Source: Hymenolepis diminuta (lineage: Eukaryota; Platyhelminthes; Cestoda; Cyclophyllidea; Hymenolepididae). Taken from it: a stretch of 64,000 nt of DNA. The notes beneath the pieces were generated by a model that made no database searches, was not told where the DNA came from, and saw nothing but the letters and a program-made list of their open reading frames with translations. Each line of letters begins with the position of its first letter. Positions within the stretch are counted from its first letter, which is position 1. Shown one piece after another: positions 23,855 to 36,300 of the stretch. The position numbers and the translations under genes are program-made. The DNA is taken from positions 329,360 through 393,359 of the forward strand of contig CAADRB010000072.1 in assembly GCA_900708905.1 (NCBI GenBank), written 5' to 3'.

Positions 23855-24300
23855 TTGACGGATGACTCCCTATGCGTTAACGAAAAATACTCTTAAGTTA
23901 CATTTTTATTGAAAATACGTTCATTATTCGCCTTTATATCCCTGTAACTCAAATTCCTATCTGCCATGCCCAGAAGATTTTACTGGCTCTCCTCGTTTCT
24001 GTGACTTTCCGGTTTAATTTAAAAGTACACTTGCGATTATATTCTCATGTGTGTGTCGGCACAAGTGACTCAAGAGTTTTTTTTGTATTTCCACTTCCAT
24101 GCAGACACACGCTTGTCATTTATCTGCTCGTAGGCTTCCCTCTCACCTTCCTTACTCTCCCGAATTCCCATCGTGGTTTATTCAATTCATTTTGGCCTGC
24201 ACAACTCTGCGTTCTACTACTTTTTCATAGGAACCGTTTTTGTTATCAGTTTTTATAGTTTTAGTTTCTACGATCTGGTTCTGGTTCATCGGTAGTTCTA
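23855..24300 (+). repeat. dispersed repeat family B, copy 1
   Basis: Shared order of blocks: GATGACTCCCTATGC, CCTATAACTCAAATTCC, TTAAAAGTACA, CTTTGTATTTYCACT, GACACACGCTTGTCAT, CATCGTGGTTTATTCAAT, TTTTGGCCTGCACAAC. The open frames here are repeat-derived, not genes. Confidence 0.7.
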
Positions 24301-25239
24301 CAACTTTCAATTTAAAGCCACTGAATGTTAGGCACATTAACTTATCTCTAATGCAATATCAGGAGCAATTTCATATTTGTAGAGAAGGATTCCCAACTAA
24401 GGTCCCTTTCCAAAGAACCACAGAACCTATTCCAAAATAATACTACAGTAAAGTAGATATAGAATGCCATCTCTTACAATAATAATGTAATGGGTAAGAC
24501 AGCATATTTCTTTAATCACTGGTAGTCAAATAGAAATCACGTATCTTTCTTCAAGATATTGATGTAGATGAACAAGGAGTCAGACTAAGGGGCATAATTT
24601 TGGAAAAAGTATGAAATTTGCCCTAATTATGAGACAACTCTTTTCTACCGATGGCGATATGTAAAAATATTGATTATTTGCTTAACTCAAAATCTGGGCA
24701 AATTTAGATATTTGCCATTACAATGTTGACTTCCAATATTGAGAATATTTAAACCGGTAACATAACTCATTTCCATATTTCCCTAAACCTTCTGATAATT
24801 AGACATGACCTACCACAGCCATGTCTAAATTTCAGGATGGGAAATTGTAACAGTATCAATAGAATATAAGTGCGATTTGGGACTTTAATATTTTGTCAAT
24901 TTATTTCGGAGTTTTTTAAACTGATAGTATTTATGAAAAACGTGTAACTATTAGTTTCATTGATTATTCATAAAGCATAGCCAAATTTAGACAGTTATTT
25001 TAACTCAAACTGGAAATGTTAACTCGAAAATGGATTGGAAAATTAAATTGCTATATGATTATAACCCATAGCAGCATGTATGAAATATTACATAACTTTA
25101 AAATGCTATAGAAGTACCCAAATCACCGTATCAAAATAAGACGTTTACGTTTAAATAGGTTGGTTTATGTTATGCTCTTTTTAAAACCGTAATGTAAATA
25201 AATTTATTCCAATAAAACGGATTAAAAGAAACAGGATTT

Positions 25240-25300
25240 AAAATGTGGAAAATAAAGAATTTTATATATGAGAACAGAATTTGGGAAGACATTATTTCCT
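25240..25300 (+). repeat. short dispersed motif, copy 2 of 3
   Basis: AAAATGTGGAAAATAAAGAA, TTTTATATATGAGAACAGAA; matches 21185-21245. About 0.4 kb upstream of the AP-3 sigma start, but the repetition argues against a specific promoter role. Confidence 0.4.
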
Positions 25301-25665
25301 TGTAAGTGGTACTTTCAAGCACTATTTTTCAAGCCGTTCTCAGTGTGGGGTTTTAATTGCCGACTTATGCATATACTTATAAGAATATTTAAAATCATAT
25401 TAAAGACACAAACATATTGAAATTTGAGGTCATTTATTCTAGAGCGGACAAGAAAATAATATCACATTTAACACAATCAATCACAGCCTTTATTTATCCC
25501 ATTCACTAAGTTAGGGTATCTCAGACAAATGCATCATTAAAAAAACAACGAAATTTGCAAGTTAAAATCTAATATGTACATTTAAATAGGAATATTATAG
25601 ATCATCTAAAATAATGATGCCGGGTCTTTTGAATTAGTGTGTATACAAGTTCTTAAATTTTGGAA

Positions 25666-25734
25666 ATGATACATAGTGTTCTAATTTTTAATAATAGTGG
25701 TAAACCGAGGTTACTGAAATTTTATGAAAAAATT
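25666..25734 (+). CDS. AP3S1: AP-3 sigma exon 1
   Basis: Start ATG followed by 23 codons ending KFYEKI, then the donor ATT|GTAAGT. No in-frame alternative is needed, since the family N-terminus begins at this Met. Confidence 0.95.
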
Positions 25735-26511
25735 GTAAGTTTATTAATTATCTATGTTTAATTTATTTATTTTCAATTTACTTCGTATGTCAATGTTTCC
25801 GTATTAAACAGGATATCTTTAGATTTATTATTGTTATTTATTTGCATATACACCTATATGTGCTTTTTTCATATGTATTCCTTTTTCAAGTCGGAAGAAC
25901 TTCAACAGAAACTTCTTCGCGAAGTATTCTCATTGGTTTCAAAACGCGACGAGAATGTTTGTAATTTTCTTGAGATTGGGAGCAATTTTTTCTCCGAACA
26001 AGATTGCCGGATCATATATCGTCATTATGCCACGCTCTACTTTGTTTTCTGTGTCGATGCGACAGAAAGTGAATTGGGTATACTGGATTTAATTCAAGTC
26101 TTTGTCGAATCTCTTGATAAGTCCTTTGAAAGTGTCTGTGAATTAGACCTTATTTTTCACTCAGATAAAGTAGGTCTTTTCTTTTAGCTTGTTTCCACGT
26201 GTTTTAGGTGCATTTTCTCCTCAATGAGCTAATAATAGGAGGTGTAGTCTTAGAGACACATATCAGTGAGATCATTCGTCATAACGAGGAGCAAAATAAG
26301 CAGGAAAAACAAGAGGTGAGGATGTTAATTTTGGAGTCTCATGAATCTTTGCCAAAATACTTACAATTCTCCTATCTTACAGCAATTGACTCTCCCCCTC
26401 GCTTCATCTCGTGCCGTTTCTGCAGTGAAGGACCTGAATTTAGGACAGAAACTGAAGGATATTAAACTTCCTGAAATCCCTTATCTTTATTCGCGATTTA
26501 GCTTGGGTTAG
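25666..26511 (+). CDS. AP3S1: AP-3 complex subunit sigma (complete, four exons)
   Basis: Small subunit of the AP-3 adaptor, which sorts cargo from endosomes/TGN to lysosome-related organelles. Exons 25666-25734, 25891-26169, 26208-26315 and 26383-26511 give 194 aa; the human protein has about 193. The start ATG at 25666 gives MIHSVLIFNNSGKPRLLKFY, which matches the family's MIKAILIFNNHGKPRLSKFY from residue 1. Then follow KRDENVCNFLE, IYRHYATLYFVFCVDATESE, LGILDLIQVFVESLDK and FESVCELDLIF, then GGVVLETHISEI, and the C-terminal RAVSAVKDLNL and IKLPEIP. All borders are GT/AG and phase 0, and the second intron is only 38 bp. The neighbouring gene upstream (SLC5) has no functional link. This is one of the most certain calls in the window. 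Confidence 0.97.
25891..26169 (+). CDS. AP3S1: AP-3 sigma exon 2
   Basis: TTTTTCAAG acceptor and GATAAA|GTAGGT donor, 93 codons. It carries the longin-like sigma core, including RHYATLYFVFCVD and ESELGILDLIQVFVES. Confidence 0.97.
26208..26315 (+). CDS. AP3S1: AP-3 sigma exon 3
   Basis: GTTTTAG acceptor and CAAGAG|GTGAGG donor, 36 codons: VHFLLNELIIGGVVLE and THISEIIRHNEEQNK. It corresponds to the human VHNILAEMVMGGMVLE segment. Confidence 0.96.
26383..26511 (+). CDS. AP3S1: AP-3 sigma exon 4
   Basis: ATCTTACAG acceptor, stop TAG at 26509-26511. The 42 codons include RAVSAVKDLNLGQKLKDIKL and PEIP. The C-terminal tail after PEIP (YLYSRFSLG) is shorter than in the vertebrate protein. Confidence 0.95.
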   Translation, partial: QLTLPLASSRAVSAVKDLNLGQKLKDIKLPEIPYLYSRFSLG

Positions 26512-26682
26512 GATCAAATTACCTCTATCTTTCCTGTTCACCGCCTCTTCAACCTGTGATCTTTCCATTTGTCTTATGTAAATGCTTACTCTGTCGCAAC
26601 CTTTTGGTGCTGGATATTTCATTTTTTGTTATTTTTTTTATAATAAGTACTTGCTCAATGGGTTCTTCAGCAGAGTTTGTTT

Positions 26683-26688
26683 ATTAAA
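26683..26688 (+). terminator. possible poly(A) signal of AP-3 sigma
   Basis: ATTAAA lies 172 bp after the stop codon and is followed by T-rich sequence. It is a common variant hexamer, but AT-rich DNA holds many by chance. Confidence 0.3.
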
Positions 26689-27599
26689 GTTTTTAATTTT
26701 CGGGCACATTGTGATTTCCGATTTTTGGTAGAATCTTTTGAAATGCCATTTTCATTTATTTTGTTCAGGATTTTTTAGTATTAAGAAGAAATTTTTTTAG
26801 TATTTCTCCGGTATCTACTTATGCTTATTTTTCTGAAGTGATATTTTTCATTCCTAGATTTTTCTGATTTACACGGAATTGTAAATTGTATTGAAAGCAG
26901 ATTTTTATCGGAGGTTTTATTCGTTTGATTGGTAAAAGGCGATCTCAGACGTGAGAAAGTGAATATACGTTCGCTTTAAAATCTTCAAAGTTCGTCTTAG
27001 AAGTTAACATTATGTGTCATCATTGATGGTATTCGTACTAATCTCTATCCGGCGTTTGCAGTTTCTAACAAATCGTTTCAGCATTTAAAAGATTTTGTCA
27101 GTATTTTCTCAAATCTGAAATTAGGAGTAAATTCTTTGGATGTGCTGCTCGTTCCTGATAATTTAATCCCTTACGTTCATTATACTTGATTAATTAGTTG
27201 TATGTCATTTTAATTTTGTATTCCTTGCCGTATGATGTCTTTTTCGCTTGGTTCTATGAAAAATAAGGTGATCGTCCGTCTCAGTTAATTTTATAATGGA
27301 TTACTGATGGTACTTGGATATTTCAATATCCCAAGTATCTTTGAATTTCGTATAACTGCAAATATAACAGTTTTGTTCGCAATTAAGAATTGCCAATTTT
27401 CGTAAAATTACGCCAGAATAGGGAGATTTTTTAACTTAATGGCGATACCCGACATTGGTAATGATGTCACTCATCTTATTTACGATTACCTCACAAATTG
27501 ACAGGAATTTTGTACCCTCTCTTACATTTAGAACTCGAGTATGCCATAGAGACTCCTCATTGTTTGAGTTCGTTGATAGTATGTGAAGCGTAATCCTTT

Positions 27600-27760
27600 T
27601 TGTACCTAGCTTGAATTGACATAATTAATTGCTGTTAAGTCTTTGGGTTTTGGACAACATGGGCTGGCCATTTTGCTGTCTTGGGATGAGAAATTTAGCC
27701 CATTCTAGTCATTACGGTTAGTAGTTTATTACTAGGGATATCCTAGAAGCAGCAAAAAAC
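27600..27760 (+). repeat. dispersed repeat family H, copy 3
   Basis: TTGTACCTAGCTTGAATTGA, GGGATGAGAAATTTAGCCCA and TACGGTTAGTAGTTTATTAC. More diverged than the other two copies. Confidence 0.4.
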
Positions 27761-30700
27761 TTTAATCATGTGTCTTGATCGTAACATGTCTTGATGCCTT
27801 CAAAAATATATCAAGCATCGTAGTGTTATGATTATGGTCATATAGATAGGGAATCATGAGCCTCAACAAAGATTTACTCTTGATGTAGTAGGATGAGTAG
27901 TTGAACGTGAAAACGTGTTTAACTCTATCACAATGTGGTCTAGATTTGTAAGCGATTCTTTAAAAGTGAATATCCGAAGGACAACTTGTGAAAATCGGGT
28001 CGATTCTAAGATCGGAAGTTCTATCGATTAGGGCTTGAGCAAAGCTATTGGAAAAATTTATCGAAATAATCCTTGTGTAAGGTTTATCTATAATTGTCTA
28101 TCGCAAGGTAAATGATAATAGACTGAAGGCTGTTCAAAACACTGTTCGATGTTGGGCTACTAAAGGAGAGAAGCGAATGTTAAACTCGCAGAAGAATTCG
28201 CTCAGAGAAATGTTGGGTATAATTGCAAAGACTACAACTACATTTATGAGCGACTATTCACTACGAAGGGAAGACACTAGCCAGAGTGCTTTTGAAATCC
28301 CGTTCACTAAAATTGGGTGCCTTCAAATCTGCACACACAGTTGGTTAAAGCAACCAAAGATGTTAGGCGAACAAAAAAGGCGCTGACACCATCCAATTGG
28401 TTTATAGGTTGAATCCTTTTCCTGCAGCTCTTTGTATTGATCGGAGATTAGTAGGTCGAGGATATTTTCATCATCCTCTCTACTTCTAAATCTGCGTGTA
28501 AGTTGGTGTTAGCAGTTTGTTCGTTTGTTGTGGGCACCTTCCTTTGTCGCATAATTCCAGCCAATCCAAGTTCCCTAAATTTTTTCCCAAATGTCTTTTT
28601 TATCCTATGGTCTTGACAATTTACAAATTGATGTAAATTGGGCATTCTTATTTTCGAGTTCTGTGTAATGTCGATGCAAGTTTACTGTTGATCCTTCCTT
28701 ATTTATGCAAAACTCTTATGAACGCATATCTCACTCCTTTTGAATATCAATTGGAACAAATTTTCTTATAAATATTATCTCTGGTTTACTATTAGTGTTT
28801 AAATATTCAGAATTTAACATTTTAGAATTGAAAGCATAATGTTACTAAAATTTTAAGTTCTTAGGGAGCTTAAAATGTTTTCATTTAATGGTGATATATT
28901 TTTTTTGTTTAATGAGTTAATTTTCACTTAAGGCGGGTATTATTATTTAAAGCTTTATTCTAACACCTTCCCAGCAGTTTCAGTTCCGAGCTCTTTAAGC
29001 TAGAAGGTAAACAGTCTGATAATTATTTGTTTAAATTATTTATAAGTTTTCTACGAGCTCATTGTAAACGGTTTCGCACTATTAACGAAAAAGCCAAAAT
29101 AGATTATTCAACAATTAATGGTGGTATATTTTACAAGGATACGTTCTGATATCTGTATATTGTCTGCCCTGTCGGTAAAGCTTGACTAGTCGGTCTTTTA
29201 TTTCTAATTGTTGAAAAAAATTAAATCGCATTTAATTTTGCACAAGATTTGGAGGAACACGTTAGCAGATAAGGCAGCTCAATTACGGTAAATCTTCCAA
29301 CCTCAGTTGGATTTTCCAAGTGGATTTAACAATACCTGTGTCATCCGATTTATATTTGCTGGATCCTTCATATTTTAATAGAAAATAGCATGAAAACCTT
29401 ATTTTAAATCGTTATTTTTTTCTCTAAAATTCATACAAACTTCTATTCACAACTCAAATCTTCATTCTTTACCTAAAATTGATCAAAATTCAGACGAAGA
29501 TTTTCAAATTAACAAATTTTCGAATCTGTGTTAAATATGTTAATAATTTTGGAAAACCAAAAAATTCGATTTGGCAGAAATATATAAAAACAGTCTTTAC
29601 TACATATGTAAATATTACTGCACTTGGTGCAGTAGCGACCAGTTGAGTTCGTTCTGTGGTTGGTCATGCCATGTAGATTTAATATTAATAGTTTAACGGC
29701 TAAGAGCAAGCAGATGAAACTAGCACTCCATTACAGTTGAATTTATAATCGATCGTATAACATTTAAACTAATTACATATGAAGATTTTTATTTAACCAC
29801 TACTACTTATATATTATCAGTGAGATTTTCTTTACTGTTTTTAGTTCTGAATTTTAAACATTACTCAGTAGAATTTTGTCGCCACCTTTTTCCTTCTTTT
29901 AGATTTTACAGTAAAAGCTGTTGACTCCATAAGATTATTCTGAACTTCGCCATCAGATATGTGACCCTTTAGATGCAAAGATTTGAAACATTGATTTGAG
30001 TCTCGTTAATACTAATTCAAAAACTTAGTAACGTGAATCCACTACTGTCCACGGATATGCTTAAAGATTGGACATTAGTGGCTCCTAATAGACCTTTGAA
30101 TTTATTCTCATCTGGTACGCTTTGAGTGTTTTTCCAAGATACAGGTCCGACCTCATGATAGCTTTGAGGAATATAATCAAATCTTGATTAATCACCTCCC
30201 ACACTTTTATTGGTTTATTATTTTATACCCTTGAAACTTACGTACGAAGAAGTTTCTTCGTTGGCTTTATAATTTTGACTTTACTCGAATTAAACTTACC
30301 TTTCCCCAAGCGCTAATCATAAGTGAAGGGGGGTACTATTATTCAGTGACAGGACCCTCAGTACTATTTCATAAATACGGATAGGCCATAAAAAATGACT
30401 TTTTTGTATTTTTGCATCCCTGTCTTGTCCTGTGTGTGCGTCAAGTGGAACACTGGTTTGTTAATGAGGTCTCAGCAAAAGTCTTGGCAAATAACTCATG
30501 AAAACACAGTCCATTTCTTAATTAATGCAATATTATATCTAGATGGATTAGTACCCTATTATTATTGTTAGAAGCATTTGAATTCTTCTTAGTCACATCT
30601 CCGTATGCTCAAAAAATGATTAGTTAATGTCCGCATTACAAAACGATTTTGGCATTAAGATGTGTAGCTTTAAACATTGCTGTTACAGTCTTTCTTGAGA

Positions 30701-32170
30701 TATAAGGATATCTGTGGAGCTGGAAATGCACTTTGAACTTCTTTATCCCTAACATCTTCAAGGTTGGACACGTTCATTTCTACCGGAGAATAGTTCTCAG
30801 GACAACTTGGGAAAACTGCAGTAATTTTCATGGATTGAAATTTGAATTCTCATGTAGGTTCGTGATCACATATTTCACGCTCCAGCTCTCAGTTGTCTGA
30901 CGCCCGAAGAGAGCTGACATATGAAACCGCGCGAGTTTGAAGGTTGAACGATTGCACCACCTCTATATTTATTTTAGTAGAGCGTTAAGCCACCTTCGGT
31001 CAGATATGAAAGTCTCTTCCTTTAAGTGTGAGCTTAGTTTGCTGCTGCTTTCTCAGCCGAATCCTCTTGTATTTATTTTGTTTGTACAAACACAGTAATT
31101 CGGTATTTTATTCCAGCTTTTTTACCTATGTCATCTGATATCATAATGTTACCGAATCCATCTGCCAACAAAAATATATAAACTGCAATCCGGTCTTTCA
31201 GTTAAACGATTGTTCTTCATATTTAATAATTACCTGATGGCGAAATTCTGATTTGGGATAAATAGTGCAGGTACTAATACTTAACTGATAAGATTTCTCC
31301 TACAATGACTAAGAACTTATGCACTCATTTAGGCATATCTTGAGATTATATTGAGTCATTAAAATTCGTGTCAGTTTGGCACAATCAATCCATTTGGAAA
31401 TATTCCAGGACACTCATGATATGCAAGAGTAATTATTGCCTCTTCGGGAGCTTAAAGTTTGATGTAGGTTTGTTATGAATTTTATTTCGGAGGTTCGGTA
31501 TTCCTAGTGACAACCTCGGTTCCAGCGATCAATCCAGGTTTGGAGGACAAAAAGTCGATTATTTGAAAATGAATAAATGCTTCTTCCTTTTATTAGGAAA
31601 ATAATATTGTTATATAACAATATATAACAGTAAAATTTTACGGTTTGAATATATCAATCCCAGGACTATAGAGATATAGATAATCTTATTAGGAGTGTTA
31701 AGGACATTTATTCTTTCTCGAGCACGGTCAAACTCGAAATCAGGGCGGAGTTTCAAGGAAGCATCAGTCAGAATGGAAGGTAAGCGGCCTGGAGTCATTT
31801 TCAATTAGCTATTCCTATTTCGATCAAGTCGGTGAGTCTATCCAATCACTGAGCAAACACGAAAATGTTTTGAGCACAAACACTGACTTCGAAGAAATAA
31901 ACACTACTCTCTCCTACATGTCTAGCTGTTAAATACATTTATCTCCTTCATAAAATATGCAGGAGTATAGCAACTGAATTAGTGCTAAAAGAAATAGCGC
32001 TTTCTATGTAATGCAATGTTATTTTAGTTGAATTTTTCTTTGCCTCTGGTTAATTCCACTGGTCTCTACGATAAAATTTTCCAACTAGTATCTTAATCAT
32101 TAGAAGAAACTGTATATTGAAGTGGGATGACTAACTGATAGGAAGGCAAAACAAAGTTTTGTCGTTCACC

Positions 32171-32201
32171 GGAAGTGTCACGTCATCAGCACGTCACTTC
32201 C
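32171..32201. other. imperfect palindrome with TGACGT sites
   Basis: GGAAGTG at the left end and CACTTCC at the right pair perfectly, with CACGT/ACGT inside (2-base bulge). The sequence carries CRE-like ACGTCA/TGACGT cores. No gene start is recognised nearby. Confidence 0.5.
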
Positions 32202-33179
32202 ACATTATAACCATGAAAGTTCACGTCGTGATGAAATCAACCGCCATTCATCAATTGGTCCGTTGAATGACCGGTGGTGTTCTGCCAAATCCATCAATGT
32301 AGTCGAATGATTGGTTCAATCTTCTCCAGCCCATCACTTTCGGGTATGAGTAGATGAATTACATTAAATTAATATCTGGGTATCAGATTAAATCCCTGTC
32401 TCATTCTCTGGGATCTGAGGACTTGTGACATACTGTGCAGCACAGGCCTTGACAACGTATTACACCACTAACCATCCGAATTTACCAATTTTTAATAAGC
32501 TTTGTCCATATCGAAGATGAAGCTACTCAGTAAATATTTTACATCGTGATTCTAGAATTATAGTGAAGTACATCTCATTAAGTGCCTCGATTTCATTTTC
32601 TGAGTCTACGCGATCCCTATATTCAGTCGCTTTTCCACAATTTCAATGGTCACTTATTCTATAAAGTGAATAATAAATAGTAAAGTTTGACGTATGTTTT
32701 ACTACAACTGTAACAACTCCGAGCAACAAGGGAAAGGAAAATGAAGTTGCAGTTGTGCTTTTTAGAAAGTGAATGAAAGCGGTTGATTTGTAGCTAAGAA
32801 AGTGCAAAGTTTATGTCTTTTTGAAAAATGTGTTTTCTTCTACAATTAAACCAGCTGGAAATAGTTCTCTAAAATGTGTGATTAGCGAAATGCACATGAA
32901 AACAAAGCTCATTTACTTTAAAAAGCTGGCAATCAATGAAATTATTCACTCTATAACCTTTGAAGGTGCACTCATACAGAATTTAATACAAATACCTCAA
33001 TACACGGAAATTCAAAAGGGTAAAAAGGCCTGGATTAGTGTTTCAGGTCAAGGGAAATTTTTGTTTTTCAGAACCGAAATCGTAAACTTGCCTCCCGTCT
33101 CTTCAATAAATAAGATCCAGATAGTAGTATGTCCTACTGTACCTTCTAAACTGTTAAAAAGCCAACAATGGTCAACATA

Positions 33180-33350
33180 CAGTGTTTATATTTTGTCTCG
33201 GGATGCGCAAGAGCAATTCCGCAGGCTGCCTTTATGTTGCTCATTAACCTTGTCGACTCACATCTCTCCCGATTGCTTGACAATTACTTGGAGCAAAACC
33301 GTTATCAGTCTGACGGTGTTTTGATCTCCAAATGTCAACAATATGAAGAC
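33180..33350 (-). repeat. dispersed repeat family D, inverted partial copy
   Basis: Minus strand CATATTGTTGACATTTGGAG, ATCAAAACACCGTCAGACTG and ATAACGGTTTTG parallel 16266-16318. The 167-codon open frame over 32821-33324 overlaps it and a second open frame, so neither is taken as a gene. Confidence 0.35.
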
Positions 33351-36300
33351 TGCTTATATTCATATAAAGCCTTTGTTTAATTAATAAAGTGTCTTGAGTT
33401 AATTGTGTTCTGTCTTATCTCTCAAGATTTGAATCAACGCTATCCTAGCGAAATTTAGGGGGGTACATAAATTATAGCGAAAAAAATTAGACCCCCTAGC
33501 ATCACAAGTGTGCAGAAAGTGTCTTGCTTTACAAATTTGATGACAATGCCAAATGCAGACAGTAAATTTAAATTACTCATTTAGCAAGCACTTAACTCTC
33601 GAAATCATTGCCCTTTGCAAATCATTTTTTCCCAGTCTCTTATGGAACTAAACATTGTGTCCAGGAGCACTTAAAATGAATTCAACTTCCACGCATATAA
33701 AAAAGAAAATTGCAAATTAAAACTCCACTGGCATAGGGTGTACCGATAGAAATATTGGCGATCTCTCAACAACCGGCCTCAAACATATTAAATAGTGTGA
33801 TTGTTCGTAATTGCCATTTTAATTTCAAAATAACACTTTTATTTATAAGTATATAAGTCTGGAAGAATATAATTTCCAGACGCTGGAAATTAATACCTTT
33901 CTCAAATAAATTAAAATTAAAATCGCTTGATAAAATTTGACTCATTTAAGAAAATATTTTCCCCAAAATAATCCTTATATGTAAGATTCTTTATCTTCCA
34001 CCTTTCGATTTCTGCCTCTTTTCATTCCCTCTTATGCGAACGAATTTACTTACATTACGGTTATAAATGGCGCAGAATATAAATCGACCTATCAATAAGA
34101 AAACGAGCGTCTTGTGTTGATATAGTGATTTGGGTCGCTTTGTATTGTGGTGTTGTCGGGTCGTGTTTGTAACTAGTGCAATGTCTTGGGCAACCTAAGA
34201 GTCGGTAACGGTATCACACAGAGAAGAGTGGATCATAGTAATCCAGAAAACGCTTAAGATGACTTGGAAAATATTCATTTAGTTCTGCTTTTGAGCACTT
34301 TAAGCCTAAAGTGAACTCCTCTCAAGACACCCATCGGTTAGTCTATGAAAATTATTTCATAATTGTTCACTGATAACTGAATTCACACACTATTTGGAGA
34401 TTAATAAAATAAAAACACTTTTTTAAAATTCAGGCTCCAGAGTAGGAGAATTTTGAAGCAAAATATGGGTAAAAGGGGACCATAAGAGTAAGAACTGTGA
34501 TTACGAATTTGTTCAATAGAACTTGGGACTGTAATATAATCAAATAAACAAAGATTTGATTGAAAAATGACAAATTTACCAAAAAAATTTGATGGGAATC
34601 CACAATCACTTCGCCATGTGACCTACGATAACTCCTGTCGTCAAATTAACGCCGTTAGGTACACGTACTTAAAACAAAATCGTCATTATTATTGATAAAA
34701 ATAAAGAGAATTAGAAAAATTATTCGTTTAACTCTTTTATTTCAGCGATTTTCACTTTTCATCTGTATTCTATGACTCTTGAACAGCTTAATTTACATCT
34801 AATTTTTTCGATCATATAAAACTCTAAGAATTATTATATGCATATTTGGGTTTAATTTTTATATTTATTAACTTCCGTATTAAATTACGTTATATTTATT
34901 TAAATTAAGTAAAAATTGCTAGAGGTGCCTTTTGTTGGCTTGTGAGTACTATTGAATTTTCTCACTTTTCTTGTAACAAGAAATTGGTGTGTCACGTAGT
35001 TTTCCGCCTGATCACTTGTTAATTAATTCATCCTTTTAACATTTCAGTTGATTCATATTGTATTGCCCTCAACTTGCACAACGTGAAGAAGTTAGTTCTT
35101 ATGGTCCTTGAAGGATGGAGGATTAACGAGTTGGAAAATAAAGGATATTAGACAGAAGAATTATTTGGGGGAAAAGATCGTTTTCTTCTATACACCAAGT
35201 ACGCGTGAGGATAATTTTACTTGTCACATCATAGAACTTGGTGCTTTACTTCCCGAAACAAAATTAGATTTCGCAGCTCCAAATGTACCTTTTATATAAA
35301 AGCAGAGAATTACATTCTGCCATTTTTTACCCGATACAACATTTTTTGGATGCATAGAATAAAACGATTTTGCTTCTGGGCATCTAGGTTCTCACGAAAC
35401 ATGGAACAAATCAAACACCAACGTTCTCTTTAAACCACGTTTGTCAAACTTGTTTTAACAAATTGAATCTGGGTTAGCGGAATTCGAATTTCTAGTCAAG
35501 GAGACTACAAAATATTGCTCCTCACCCTGGAATAAGCGTTGCGATATGCTTTCCTAAAATGGATTGAGAGATAAGCGTTTGAAGTTTTTAAGTGGCAAAT
35601 TGTATGCTGATTATAAGACCAAGACATTTGCACCGAAAAATGTCAAATACTTCAAGTTCACCGCCAAAAAAATTTCAAGGATGTTTTCTATAATTACAAA
35701 ATCCTTGAAGTTTCCATTCTCGACTATTTTATAAATTCACTTCTTCTCAATTCACCGAATTTATTGTGTCTCTGAGTGTAGGTAATCACGACACAATTAT
35801 TTGTTAGGAACCGTTGGTAAACGACGATAATGAAGGGCGTTGAGTGCCAAGCTGAAATATTCGCAATTAAAGGAAAGAACACTAAATATATCTAATCTTA
35901 TATCATTTATTCAACAGCGGTTTACATTTTACTCTTGCATTGAAATGAGAAAATGACAGTGCATTGTTTCATACAGTTCATTTTTCTCCAAGATCTATTT
36001 CTGTGTAGAATAAACATTATACTTCGTATTGGGTTTATACTTTTAGGCTCCACTTCGCAGGTTTCCACAATTCTTCAAAACAGTGCAGTTCTTTCTTGAG
36101 GAGTAGATTCGGTCTCAGTCGCAATCTCGTAGTGACGCTCATTAAGTTAACAAGTAAATATATAAATTGCATTGAAACGGATTTTACTACATAGCATAAC
36201 CTTAAGCAAAGCTTACTGCTATAACTTCTGGTAGTAATCTCGCAAAGCCAACAATCTAGAAAACTCAGTAATATGGCAACTTAACACAGAAGCTACTAAA

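Larger units (their letters stand above)
14417..25665. other. intergenic region SLC5 to AP-3 sigma
   Basis: About 11 kb with no certain gene. It holds an unrecognised possible exon (16919-17162), a solo LTR (17669-18041), a gypsy integrase fossil (21471-21846, minus), and copies of families B, D and H. The part 18100-19980 shows nothing recognisable apart from AACCACA/TGTGGTT inverted arms near 18690. Confidence 0.7.

Noticed and set aside
28177..28645. Open frames on both strands, possibly retroelement-derived
   Set aside because: No diagnostic motif; stops break any longer reading.
32821..33380. 167-codon open frame with a second overlapping frame
   Set aside because: Two frames are open on the same strand, neither is recognised, and part is a dispersed repeat also present near 16266.
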